Positions 27,960-38,700 of a stretch of DNA of 64,000 nucleotides are shown here, piece by piece. Each line of letters begins with the position of its first letter. Position 1 is the stretch's first letter. The translations under genes were made by a program, and so were the position numbers. Source of the DNA: UTCHB3 sp008363265 (GTDB taxonomy: Bacteria > Bacteroidota > Ignavibacteria > Ignavibacteriales > Ignavibacteriaceae); assembly GCA_045863055.1 (NCBI GenBank), contig BTUW01000007.1, forward strand, positions 85,353 through 149,352. Reading direction: 5' to 3'. The notes under the pieces are model-generated. The model was not told where the DNA came from and made no database searches. It saw nothing but the letters and a program-made list of their open reading frames with translations.

Positions 27960-28397
27960 ATGGAAGAAACAAGGAAAACCCGATATACTCCCGAGGAACT
28001 TGAAGAGTTCCGTGCGGTGATCAACGAGAAACGGGAAGAGATCATAACTCAGTTGCAGAATCTCCGCGACAGGATGATGGACCCTACCACCGGTGAGTAT
28101 ATCAACGAAAATTCACCTTACTCGCTCCATATGGCAGAACAGGGTACTGATGCTATGGAGAGGGAGAAAACCTTCCTTTACGCCCAGCGCGAAGGAAAGT
28201 TTCTCGGCTACCTCGATGAAGCCCTCAAGAGGATCGACGCCGGCACCTACGGCCTTTGCGTGGAGTGTATTGATGAACCGCAGAACCTCTGCGAAACCTG
28301 TCCTCTTATACCGAAGGAAAGGCTGATGGCCGTGCCTCATAGCCAGCATTGCCTCCCAATTAAAGTGAAACAAGAAAAGAAAAAGAAACCTTATTAA
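27960..28397 (+). CDS. DksA/TraR zinc-finger protein with extra CxxC pair
   Basis: The protein of 145 residues has the coiled-coil N-terminus and C-terminal DksA/TraR finger (GTDAMEREKTFLYAQREGKFL, LDEALKRIDAGTYGLC). Usual family members have C-x2-C-x17-C-x2-C. Here the finger reads CVEC-x7-CETC followed by PLIPKERLMAVPHSQHC, so a second CxxC is inserted near the first and the last pair is reduced to one Cys. It is probably a transcription factor that acts through the RNA polymerase secondary channel, or a lineage-specific variant. A ribosome binding site (AAGGAG) precedes the ATG. Its stop overlaps the apparent lspA start. Confidence 0.85.
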   Translation: MEETRKTRYTPEELEEFRAVINEKREEIITQLQNLRDRMMDPTTGEYINENSPYSLHMAEQGTDAMEREKTFLYAQREGKFLGYLDEALKRIDAGTYGLCVECIDEPQNLCETCPLIPKERLMAVPHSQHCLPIKVKQEKKKKPY

Positions 28398-29136
28398 GAA
28401 GTACATTACTGATCCGTTTGCCCGGAAGTTACTTTATTTCTCACTGATACTTGTTGTAATCGACCAGGTAACCAAACTGGCGGTGAAGGGGTTTTCCATT
28501 CCCTTTCTGGGGATAACCTGGGACGGGATGTATCTGGGGCAGTCGTTCCCTGTTTTGGGCTCCTTTTTTCGCTTCACATTCGTTGAAAACAAGGGAATAG
28601 CGTTCGGGATCGAGCTTCACCCCGTGGTGAAAGTGCTCGTTTCACTCGTCTCGATCGCCGCGAGCGGTTTCATTGTTTATTACATCGATAAGATCGCTTC
28701 TAAGAACCGTGGTGCAGCCATTGGTCTGGCACTGATCCTCGCCGGAGCGATAGGAAACATGATCGACAGGGTTTTCTACGGGGCAATTTACGGTTACGCC
28801 CCCTTCTTCTACGGACATGTGGTCGACTTCTTCCATGTCGTTTTCGATGTAACCATTTTCGGTTACTACATCGACAGCTTCCCGATCTTCAACATTGCCG
28901 ATATAGCCGTCTCACTCGGTGTGGCGGTACTCTTCATTTTCTACGGAAAAGAGGAGCAGGAAGAAGAAGCTGCTTCTGAAGAAAACGGTGATGAAACTGC
29001 AGAAGCCACCACTTCCAAAAACATTTCAGAAGAAGGAAGTGGCGCCTCTTCACGGGCCAGACAGGTTACCATAGAGGATGAACCTGAGGCCGGAAACAGT
29101 TCAGATGGCGAAGATAATAACCGAAAAGATCTTTAA
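28393..29136 (+). CDS. lspA: Lipoprotein signal peptidase, apparent AUU start
   Basis: LspA removes signal peptides from prolipoproteins in the inner membrane. The first ATG-like start in frame (28483) would delete the first helix and the conserved VVIDQVTK motif, which are encoded upstream (28,441-28,473). The frame is open back to 28369 but has no ATG, GTG or TTG there. ATT at 28393 gives a natural KKYIT N-terminus and overlaps the dksA stop codon (ATTAA). Catalytic aspartates are in GAIGNMIDRVFYG and FPIFNIADIAVSLG; FVENKGIAFGI is also typical. An acidic C-terminal extension of about 60 residues is unusual. A sequencing error in an ATG remains possible. Confidence 0.85.
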   Translation: MKKYITDPFARKLLYFSLILVVIDQVTKLAVKGFSIPFLGITWDGMYLGQSFPVLGSFFRFTFVENKGIAFGIELHPVVKVLVSLVSIAASGFIVYYIDKIASKNRGAAIGLALILAGAIGNMIDRVFYGAIYGYAPFFYGHVVDFFHVVFDVTIFGYYIDSFPIFNIADIAVSLGVAVLFIFYGKEEQEEEAASEENGDETAEATTSKNISEEGSGASSRARQVTIEDEPEAGNSSDGEDNNRKDL

Positions 29137-30094
29137 ATATGAGATCCCCGACGGGAAAAAAAAGGAAAGGGTTGATACTTTTCTCGCCAATTCGGTAGAG
29201 AACGCCACACGCACCCGGATACAGAAACTTATAGAAGCGGGGTATGTCACAGCCAACGGCAAGGTGATAAAATCGAACTACAAGGTGAATCCGGGGGACA
29301 CGATCATCCTTACACTCCCGATAGCCCCCCGCCCCGAAGTAGCCGAACCTGAAGATATTCCGATAGATGTGGTCTATGAAGATGAGCACCTTATGGTGAT
29401 CAATAAGCCCCCGGGCCTGGTGGTTCACCCCTCGATCGGGCACTACACCGGCACCCTTGTTAACGCGCTCCTCTTCCATAAACAGAAATTAAGTGATATC
29501 AACGACCCCGCGATGAGACCGGGGATAGTACACAGGATCGACAAGGATACCAGCGGACTGCTGCTGATAGCGAAGGATAATGTTTCACACCACAGGCTTG
29601 CCGCCCAGTTTTCGGCACATACAACCGAGCGGGAGTACCAGGCGGTCGCGTGGGGAATGTTCAAGGAGAGGAAGGGAGAAGTGCAGTCGTTCATTGCAAG
29701 GAGCAAGCGCGACCGTAAACTCTTCACCATGACCGAGAACGAGGGGAAGTTCGCCCATACATATTATGAAGTGCTGGAAGAATTTGAGTTCGCCACACTG
29801 CTTAGCTTGAGATTGAAAACGGGTCGCACCCACCAGATCAGGGTACACCTGAGCGGTACGGGGCATCCGATATTCGGGGATGAGTTTTACGGGGGCAGGG
29901 CGATCCGCTACGGTGACCAGCTGCCGAAGATCAGAGCCCGGGTTGAGAACCTGCTCGAGATAATACCCCGGCAGGCACTTCACGCCAAAACGCTGGGTTT
30001 TGTTCATCCGCATACCAAAGAGTTCATGCGGTTCGATTCCGAACTTCCGGCGGATATGCAACTGCTTATAAAGCGGCTGAAGTATGAGGGCTGA
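29105..30094 (+). CDS. rluD: RluD-type ribosomal pseudouridine synthase
   Basis: The start is the ATG at 29105, inside the 3' end of lspA. The N-terminal S4 domain (ERVDTFLANS, TRTRIQKLIEAGYVTANG) is followed by the RluA-family catalytic core with MVINKPPGLVVHPS, the active-site motif GIVHRIDKDTSGLLLIAK (catalytic Asp in HRIDKDTSG) and KTGRTHQIRVHLSG. Together with the 330-residue length this fits RluD, which modifies helix 69 of 23S rRNA. It is the last gene of the run that starts at yggS. Its stop codon lies in the first of four GGCTGA repeats. Confidence 0.9.
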   Translation: MAKIITEKIFKYEIPDGKKKERVDTFLANSVENATRTRIQKLIEAGYVTANGKVIKSNYKVNPGDTIILTLPIAPRPEVAEPEDIPIDVVYEDEHLMVINKPPGLVVHPSIGHYTGTLVNALLFHKQKLSDINDPAMRPGIVHRIDKDTSGLLLIAKDNVSHHRLAAQFSAHTTEREYQAVAWGMFKERKGEVQSFIARSKRDRKLFTMTENEGKFAHTYYEVLEEFEFATLLSLRLKTGRTHQIRVHLSGTGHPIFGDEFYGGRAIRYGDQLPKIRARVENLLEIIPRQALHAKTLGFVHPHTKEFMRFDSELPADMQLLIKRLKYEG

Positions 30095-30129
30095 GGGCTG
30101 AAGGCTGAAGGCTGATCCGCCGCGGCGGA
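30089..30129. repeat. Heptamer repeat plus GC-rich palindrome, copy 2
   Basis: Four GGCTGA units occur at exact 7-base spacing (30089, 30096, 30103, 30110), the first containing the rluD stop codon. They run directly into TCCGCCGCGGCGGA (30116-30129), identical to 12,647-12,660. Downstream, 30,153-30,185 reads like a degenerate CTCTGTG-type intergenic repeat. Confidence 0.65.
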
Positions 30130-30234
30130 CTGTGGTGAATAATTTAAAACCCCTCTGTGCTCTCTGTGAGCTCAGTGGTTTAACAGGCGCATTAATGGCA
30201 GTACGCCTTAATTATTGGAACAAAAGATACTGAT

Positions 30235-31644
30235 ATGTTAAAGATCTACAATACACTTACACGCAAAAAAGAAGAATTTATTCCGTTGAACCCGCCTGAG
30301 GTGACATTCTACTCGTGCGGACCAACGGTATATGATTATTTCCACATCGGAAACGCCAGATCGTTCGTGATGTCGGATATCGTCCGTCGTTACCTGATCT
30401 ATGCAGGGTACAAGGTGAAGTTCGCCATGAACCTAACTGATATCGACGACAAGATAATCAACAAGGCCAATGCTTTGGGGATCGATTCAAAGGAAGTGGC
30501 GAAGAGGTTTTCAGAAGCCTTCTTTGAGGATATCGACAAGCTCGGTCTCCTCCGAGCCGACATCAACCCCCGGGCCACCGAGCACATTCCTGAAATAATA
30601 GGGATGATCGAAAAACTGATCGAAAACGGCAAGGCCTATGAAGTGAATGGCGATGTCTTCTACGAGATCAGCAGATTCGAGGGATACGGAAAACTTTCAG
30701 GTAAGAACATCGATGATCTTGAATCGGGTGCACGCGTTGAAGTGAACGAAGTTAAGAGGAGTCCGCTGGACTTCGCGCTGTGGAAATCGGCAAAACCCGG
30801 CGAACCGTGGTGGGAGAGTCCATGGGGAAAAGGGCGGCCCGGCTGGCACATCGAGTGCTCGGCGATGTCGTGCAAGCACCTCGGTGAGACCTTTGACATC
30901 CACGCCGGTGGAAGCGACCTCATCTTCCCGCATCACGAGAATGAGATAGCCCAGAGCGAGGGAGCAACCGGAAAACCGTTCGCGAAATATTGGATGCACT
31001 ACGGTTTTCTTAACATCGACAACGAGAAGATGTCGAAATCGCTCGGTAATGTCTTCAATCTGAGGGATATGGTTAAGAAGTACAAACCGGAGACACTTCG
31101 GTTCTTCTATGCCCAGACACACTATGCTTCACCTTTGAACTTCACCGCCGAGGCTCTGGAAAGTGCCGACCGTGGACTTGAAAAACTGAGCAACCTCTTC
31201 GATAACGCGAAGCAGGCACTTGCTGCAGGACCCCCTTCGGGAAGCGCTATTTTTGGTTTCGAGAAAAGCTACCAGGCCTTCAAGGAGGCAATGGATGACG
31301 ACTTTAACTCACCGAAAGCGATCGCGGTAATCTTTGATTTCATAAAGGAAGCCAACACTTTCATCGCAGCCGGTGAGGGACTCACCCGCGAGTTCTGGGA
31401 AGGTGTTCTTGAATTCCTGAAGAAAACCGCGGATGGCGTACTTGGGATCCTCCGTACGGAGAAAGCCGCCACTTCCGACAGCGGACTCGAAGACGAGCTC
31501 ATTCAGCTTTTCATCCGTCTTAGGATCGAAGCGAAGAAGGAGAAGAATTACGCCCTCTCCGACAAGATCCGCAATGAGCTTAACGAGCTCGGCATCATTC
31601 TGCAGGACACCAAGGAAGGTTCCACCTACAAGAAGACGCGATGA
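30235..31644 (+). CDS. cysS: Cysteinyl-tRNA synthetase
   Basis: The 469-residue class I synthetase has the signature FYSCGPTVYDYFHIGNARSF with the zinc-ligand Cys and HIGN. It also has PWGKGRPGWHIECSAMS, GGSDLIFPHHENEIAQSE and the KMSKS loop (NEKMSKSLGNVFN). It charges tRNA-Cys. Length and motif order are standard. It overlaps the following metallopeptidase-like gene by 4 bases (ATGA), so the two are translationally coupled. Confidence 0.96.
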   Translation: MLKIYNTLTRKKEEFIPLNPPEVTFYSCGPTVYDYFHIGNARSFVMSDIVRRYLIYAGYKVKFAMNLTDIDDKIINKANALGIDSKEVAKRFSEAFFEDIDKLGLLRADINPRATEHIPEIIGMIEKLIENGKAYEVNGDVFYEISRFEGYGKLSGKNIDDLESGARVEVNEVKRSPLDFALWKSAKPGEPWWESPWGKGRPGWHIECSAMSCKHLGETFDIHAGGSDLIFPHHENEIAQSEGATGKPFAKYWMHYGFLNIDNEKMSKSLGNVFNLRDMVKKYKPETLRFFYAQTHYASPLNFTAEALESADRGLEKLSNLFDNAKQALAAGPPSGSAIFGFEKSYQAFKEAMDDDFNSPKAIAVIFDFIKEANTFIAAGEGLTREFWEGVLEFLKKTADGVLGILRTEKAATSDSGLEDELIQLFIRLRIEAKKEKNYALSDKIRNELNELGIILQDTKEGSTYKKTR

Positions 31645-32336
31645 GGCACAACCCCGAATCGATCGAACTTGAGATACAGGGCCACCGCGTTTACTGCGCC
31701 GTCCGTAGGAGCCGGCGATCGAAGAACATTGCGATAAGAATTAATCAGACGGGTCTTTTCGAACTCGTGATCCCTGAAAGGGGATCGTTCGATGAGGCCC
31801 GGGCCTTCCTCGAGAGCAAGAAAAGCTTCCTCGAAAAACACCTCGACCTCATTGTGAGGAAGGAAGACTCCCCATACAAACTCTTCGGAGAAGAGATAAA
31901 AGTTGACCACCACTACAATCTCTTCCTCAGGAAGCACCAGGTAAACTTTAACAAAGACACCTCGCAGCTCACCATCGAAAGTCCCGCCGGCGCGAAGGAA
32001 TCAACCACCGACCTCTACAAAGCCTGGCTTAACAGCACCGCGGCAAAATTCCTGATCCCCCGTGCCGAGTTCATGGCCCAAAAGCACGGTTTCACCCCCT
32101 CCGCCACAAAAGTAAAAAAGATGCGCGGCAAGTGGGGCTTCTGCACGACAAAGAAAGAAATATACCTCTCCCCCCAGCTCATGTCCCTCGAACCCGACCT
32201 GATCGACTATGTGATCGCCCACGAACTCTGCCACCTGAAGGAAATGAACCACTCCCCCAGGTTTTACGCCGAACTGGCGAGGATATATCCCAATTACAAA
32301 GCCATGAGGAAGAGGATAGGGAGGAAGGTTTTTTAG
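31641..32336 (+). CDS. YgjP-like (DUF45) zinc metallopeptidase
   Basis: The protein of 231 residues belongs to the YgjP/SprT-like group. The zinc motif is HELCHLKEMNHSPRFY, preceded by the family signature MRGKWGFCTTKKEIYLSPQL and VIAHELCH. The N-terminus has the usual RRSRRSKNIAIRINQTG stretch. Family members are cytoplasmic putative proteases of unclear substrate. It is coupled to cysS by an ATGA overlap and closes the housekeeping block; base composition becomes distinctly AT-rich directly after it. Confidence 0.87.
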   Translation: MRHNPESIELEIQGHRVYCAVRRSRRSKNIAIRINQTGLFELVIPERGSFDEARAFLESKKSFLEKHLDLIVRKEDSPYKLFGEEIKVDHHYNLFLRKHQVNFNKDTSQLTIESPAGAKESTTDLYKAWLNSTAAKFLIPRAEFMAQKHGFTPSATKVKKMRGKWGFCTTKKEIYLSPQLMSLEPDLIDYVIAHELCHLKEMNHSPRFYAELARIYPNYKAMRKRIGRKVF

Positions 32337-32799
32337 GTATGATTGATTAGTGATGGAATTGATTCTAAAGTTTCAATATATAAAGTGCCGTTATAATTTA
32401 TCGCAGGAATAAAGGAATCAAATTTTGACGACCCGTTAAAAAATTTTTGTTCAACGCCTTCCATTCTATTGCTTTTCCATTAAAAGATTCGTAATTTCCA
32501 AAAACAATATGATGATTTAGTGAAATTTTGTTCATCATGTGTGAAATGTTTGTGTTAATATTTAAACCATCTAAGTTTGTCAATAAATTTACTAATTAAT
32601 TTCGTAATAATACTAATAATGTAGTCTTTATTTGGAAAACTCATTCATTGGAGACAATATTTGTGGTTCCTATGCAATCTCTTGCTCAATTGTTGAGACT
32701 TAGTGAGTCCCTTCCGTGGAATAATCCTTACAACATACATCAGTTCTGTCAGTTAGTAGTTGATATGGCTGATGCCTCGTGAACTTATCCGAGTTTGTT
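32337..32799. other. AT-rich upstream region of the giant secreted protein
   Basis: 463 bases without a supportable gene. Short frames here have no ribosome binding site or recognisable product. It marks the border between the GC-richer housekeeping block and the accessory region and should contain the promoter for the giant gene, which I cannot place. Confidence 0.45.
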
Positions 32800-35700
32800 A
32801 TGAAAAAAACGCTATTTCTTGTTTTTTTACTTTTGTTTCAATTTGTTGGTTTTGCTCAAAGTGGGAGATCACCCTATCCAATCATTTTTGTGCATGGAAT
32901 AGATAGTGATAATACGATGTGGAATGATATCACTAATCATTTGAACTTATGGTTTGGGTCCGCACAAGTAGTAGATCTCGTATTAAATGCATCTTTTGAT
33001 TCTACACACTTTGTTGATGATGTGATTATTGAATTTAAGAATACTCCTCCGCTCTCGACTGGGAATATTTTTACGGTGAACTTTAAAAACTGGTGGAATG
33101 AGAATGCAACTGATCCGATGCTCCTTCAAGGTCAAAACCATGGACATATACTCACTCAGTCTCAAAGTAATGAATCTTCCATATTGAAGCAGGGGTATGC
33201 ATTAAAATTGGTTATAGAAAAAGTTTTGCACGCGACTAATTCGGATGGAGTAATTCTGGTAGGGCATTCAATGGGGGGATTAGCTATAAGAGAATACTTG
33301 CAAAGAAAAGATGAAAATGGATCACAAATGTGGTGGGTAGATAAGAATGATGTTATCTCTGGACATATGGTTAAAAAGGTATTTACTCTTAATACACCTC
33401 ATTTGGGGTCGTCCTTCGCTGAACCGAATGGGAAAACCGTTTTACCTAACGTTTATTCTGAAGCAACTCGAGATTTGAGAGATAAATATATAGGTGATTA
33501 CGGTTTTGAATTACCTGGTGTGTATTTATTTGGGGGGAAAGAAAAAAGTATTCGGATTTATAGCAGTTTTCACAATTATGATGTAAATTGCGATGGTGAC
33601 GATAAAGATAGTATTATAGGAATTTCTCAAGGTACATCATATAACCCCAATTTGCCACTACCCTCAAACATTTACTACACTTGGGGGACATCTATAGGGG
33701 ATTGGGTTGTTCCACATAGCAATAGTTGGCTATATGATCAGAACAATGTCGCACAACCTCCAGGGACCGATACTCTGCTAACAGATGATGGACATATGGC
33801 TGCGAAACACAATGTACCAAATATCATGAGGGGACTCGATGAACCGAATATCAAAGAGCTCGCTTATGACCTAACCCCAAAAAATATGTCTTTTTTCAAA
33901 ATCGATCGAACATTACAAGGATTTATTACATATCAACCAGCCCCCTCATCTTTTTTGGTTGATAATGATTTCTACAAAGTTGTGCTACCAGCGCCTGGAG
34001 ATTTAAGAATTTCGTTACATGGGAATTTTTCGGGAATACAGCAGATAGCTGTTATTTCGAATAACAATTTCGTTGCAAATAACAATCTGCCAGGTGAACT
34101 AACGCTACAAGTTGATGCAGACACACATTATATTAGGGTGCGGGGGTATGCAGATGATCAAACATGGACAAATCCATACACTCTAAGTGTCAAATATGAC
34201 ATTGGGGTTCCACCGCAGTTGCCAACCAATATTCTACCCTTAAATGGGGCAATTTTTGTTCATCAAAATATGAGTGTTGATTGGTCGGATGTTGATAGAG
34301 CCAAGACTTATGAATTTCAACTCGCGAAGGATTCTTTGTTCAGTAACTTAGTTTATTCCCAAGCAGGGTTAACTTCTTCAACAATAGATGTGAGTAATCT
34401 TGAGTTGGAGAAAAAGTACTATTGGAGAGTCCGATCCGTTAACTATTGGGGAGTAAGTGATTGGTCAGAGATCTGGTCATTTACGACTGAAGATGCATTG
34501 GCGGTAGGAAAGGTAAATTCGAAACCTTCGGGAGGAAATTGGGGAGATCCAAAAACTTGGATTGATGGTAAAGTCCCGATAGAGAATGAAGATGTGGTTA
34601 TCCGTGGACCAGTATCAATCGAAAATGATTATAATTGCAGGGCTTTAGTGGTAACAAGTGAAGGTTCCTTACAGTCAGGAAGCCAGAGCAACTCCATTTT
34701 ATACATGAGCGGTAACTTAAAAAACTATGGGAAAATTAAAAATAATTCGAAAGGATATTCGCTTTCAGTTTGGGCTAAAGGACATGTTGCTAACTTCAAT
34801 GAAATAACTGCCTATAGTTTAGTAATGAATGGTAGTTCAAATCAGATTATTTCACACGGAATTGGAAATACTTTCGACTGCAATGTCAGTTTTTCAAATA
34901 CAGTGGGTGATTTGGTTGCCGGATCGCCCTTGGTTTTTAATAAAAGTTTATCACTTGGAGGAGGGAAACTACAAATTGGAGAATTTCCAACAACCATTAC
35001 ACAGAGTGGTACTGTTTTTGGTGGCCAGATAGTTGGAGAATATCTGAATTACCAAAGTAGTGAACGGATGAGTAATATGTTGCTCAATGTAAGAAATCTG
35101 TTCATGTCTGGCGGGATTACAAACTGCACATTCCAAGGTCCTGTCACCTTTTACGGGAGGATTATGACAGTGTTATCAAATACAATAAACGGCGATTTGA
35201 CAATAATTGATACACTGGAAAGTCTCAATCATTCTGCTGGAGAACATCTAATACAAGTAAATGGAAATCTGGTTAATAATGGGGTTATACTAGACAGATT
35301 AAACAGCCAGAGTGCATTACGAATAGTTATCGACGGTAATTTTGAAAATAACGGTGAGGTGAGAAACTACATTATTCAGTCGAGCGGGAGTATAATGAAT
35401 AATAACACACTCAATTGTTCCTACTTGAGCCTAGACGGGACTACAGACCAATACATATTCCTAGCACCTGGAAAAGAATTTACAAGCAATATTAGTTTCA
35501 CAAATGCTTCCGGGCGATTGATTGCTGGATCTGATTTGCGCTTTACAGGAACTGTCAATTTAACTACTGGCAAATTTTCAACAGGTGATTACTCAGTAAC
35601 TGGCGGTTATATTATTGGAGGTAAAATCGATCAGCCTGTGTTTCGCTTCTATGGAGAGGGTACGCTAAGAGACGCTCAACTGAATGTCAGAAATTTATTT

Positions 35701-38700
35701 GTTAAAGGGGATCTGCTGAACTGTACACTTCAGGGCCCTGTGACCTTCCACAATAGGATCAGGAACAATGTTTACAATTTAATCAATGGAGACTTGATCA
35801 TTCAAGATACTTTGGAGAATTTTAATGCTTATTCCTCAAACGGACATACCCTGGAAGTGAATGGAAATCTTATAAACAATGGACTGATAACTGAAAATAA
35901 TGCTTCCAATCAAGGGCTCAGGTTGATAACATCGGGGGATATTACCAATCAAGGATGGATGAGAAATAGTTTTTATACTCTTACCGGGAGTCGAAATCGA
36001 ACAATAAATGTGGGTGATAACACTAGCAGTATTTTCAGTACTGATGGCGATTCAGTCGTCCTTACAGGTCAAAATCGATTGCCAAATCTGTCAGTAATTG
36101 CAGGTTCATGCATCCTTCATGAAAACTCGGAATTGGTGATCTATGGAAATATGATTCAAGGCAATTTCAAGAATTTTGGGAAAGTAATTGTAGAACGCCC
36201 TAACTATTATGCAGTGGCAGTGTACGACTTTTTTATGAATAGGATTAAATTGGGGATTCAACCCGATTTTAACAAACTAACTGTCGCAAATTTTGGGTAT
36301 CAAACTCCAACCTTGTTTGGTACAGCGATTAAAAACTATTGGAGTGTCACGACCGAGCCAAGTTCTTATTTTGATGCTCAGTTTTTAAACTTTGAGTACA
36401 AAGATGATATGCTCAATGGGAATGATGAAATCCGGTTAGAAGTATTTCATTCAAACAATGGCCAAAATAATTGGCAGAAGGTTTCTAGTCCATCGAACAT
36501 TAGCCGAAATCCTGAGATGAATTCAGTTCAAATCTCAAATATTCCAATCCAAGGGTATTTTGCTCTTGCATCATCTGCAAATTTTCCAGAAGTTGTCGTT
36601 TTATCTCTACCACAGAACGATCAGCTGAATGAGCCTATCCCAGTTAAGTTGGTTTGGCGCAAAGCCAACATGGCCGGGAGATACATGTTGAGTGTTGCAA
36701 AGGATAGTTTATTCAGCCAGATAGTCGTCGCAGATTCGAATCTAACAGATACGGTCAGAATTTTATCGAGTATGGATTACAATTCTAGTTATTATTGGAG
36801 GGTAAGAGCCGGAAATCAATTGGGCTGGGGAGACTGGTCAAGTACGCGGAAGTTTACCACGATAATAGAAAAACCTGAGACCCCAGTATTGGCCATGCCA
36901 TTAAACAACTCACTGGGATTGTTAAATCCGATTACAGTCAAATGGCACAAATCCTTAAGAGTGGAAAAATACAAACTCCAAGTTTCGACTGACAGTCTTT
37001 TCGATTCTTTGGTTGTGAATGATTCTACGATTGCTGATACCGTAAAAATACTTCCAAACCTGTCGAGCCATACCAAATATTATTGGCGGGTACGAGCAGC
37101 AAATGTTGGAGGCGTCAGTGATTGGAGTAGTGTGCGGAATTTCAAGACTCTGGGCAACCCGTATGCTTCGAACCTTGTTGAGCCTTTGAACAACTCGGTC
37201 AATCATCCATTAAATGGCATTGTGTTTAAGTGGACCAAAGCCAGTGAAAGGATTGAGACCGTTCAAAAATATCAGTTCCAGGTTTCAACCGATTCTTTGT
37301 TTGGTTCATTATTTGTTAATGATTCGACTTTAACCGATACTTCCCGAATCGTTAACGGAATGGGCTACCTGACGAAATATTTCTGGCGCGTAAGGGCCAA
37401 GAATGAAACCGGTTGGGGTGACTGGTCGGTTATCTGGCGATTTACTACTATCGTCGAGAAACCTGCGATACCGCAGCTTGCCGCCCCGCTGGATAATGCC
37501 GTCGGATTGATAAATCCTGTAACTGCCAAGTGGAACAAAGCACTGAGAGTAGAAAAATATTACCTGCAGTTATCTGCTGATAATTCATTCACATCGTTGA
37601 TAGTGAACGACTCAACAGTAATAGATACCATTAAGTTACTTCCGGTTCTCTCCAACTACACACAGTATTATTGGAGAGTGAAAGCCATGAATGTTGGCGG
37701 TGTCAGTGACTGGAGCACAGTTTGGAAATTCAAGACTCTCGGTAATCCATATGCTTCCAATCCTGTTGAGCCTCTGAACAACTCGATCAATCACCCTTTG
37801 AATGGTGTGATGTTTAAATGGACCAAGGCAAAAGAACGGATCGAAGCAATACAGAAGTACCAATTGCAGCTTTCGACCGACTCGCTGTTTGGATCGTTCT
37901 TCCTGAATGACTCAACATTGACAGATACTTCCCATATAGTTAATGGGCTAAGTTATTTGGCCAAGTATTTCTGGCGTGTCCGAGCAAAGAATGAAACCGG
38001 TTGGGGAGAGTGGTCGGATACCTGGCGGTTCACAACTATTATTGAAAAACCGACAACTCCACTTCTTGCTTCTCCGGTAAATAATACGGTCGGATTGTTG
38101 AATCCTGTAGTGGTTGGATGGAACAGTTCAGCACGAGTTGAGCGATACAGACTTCAGGTTTCAGCTGACAGTTTGTTCTCAACATTTGTCGTTAATGATT
38201 CTTCTCTGACGGACACGAGCAAAATTCTTCCTGAATTATCAATCTACACTAAGCATTTCTGGAGGGTTCAGGCAATAAACATCGGTGGAGTCAGTGCGTG
38301 GAGTACAGTGTGGAGTTTCAAGACCTTGGGCAACCCATATGCTTCCAACCTGATTGAGCCTCTGAACAACTCGGTCAATCATCCATTAAATGGCATTGTG
38401 TTTAAATGGACCAAAGCCAACGAAAGAATAGAGACGATACAGAAATATCAGTTCCAGGTTTCAGCCGATTCTCTTTTTGGTACATTATTTATTAACGATT
38501 CGACTTTGACTGATACCTCCCGTATCGTTAACGGAATGGGCTACCTGACGAAATATTTCTGGCGCGTAAGAGCACAGAATGAAACGGGTTGGGGAGACTG
38601 GTCGGATGTTTGGCACCTGACCACGATCATCGAAAAACCGGTCGTCCCGCAGCTTGCATCACCGGCAAATAATTCCACTCAACAGTTGCAACCGGTCACT

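Noticed and set aside
32398..32583. 61-codon minus-strand frame in the AT-rich gap
   Set aside because: No RBS, no similarity that I recognise, and biased composition.
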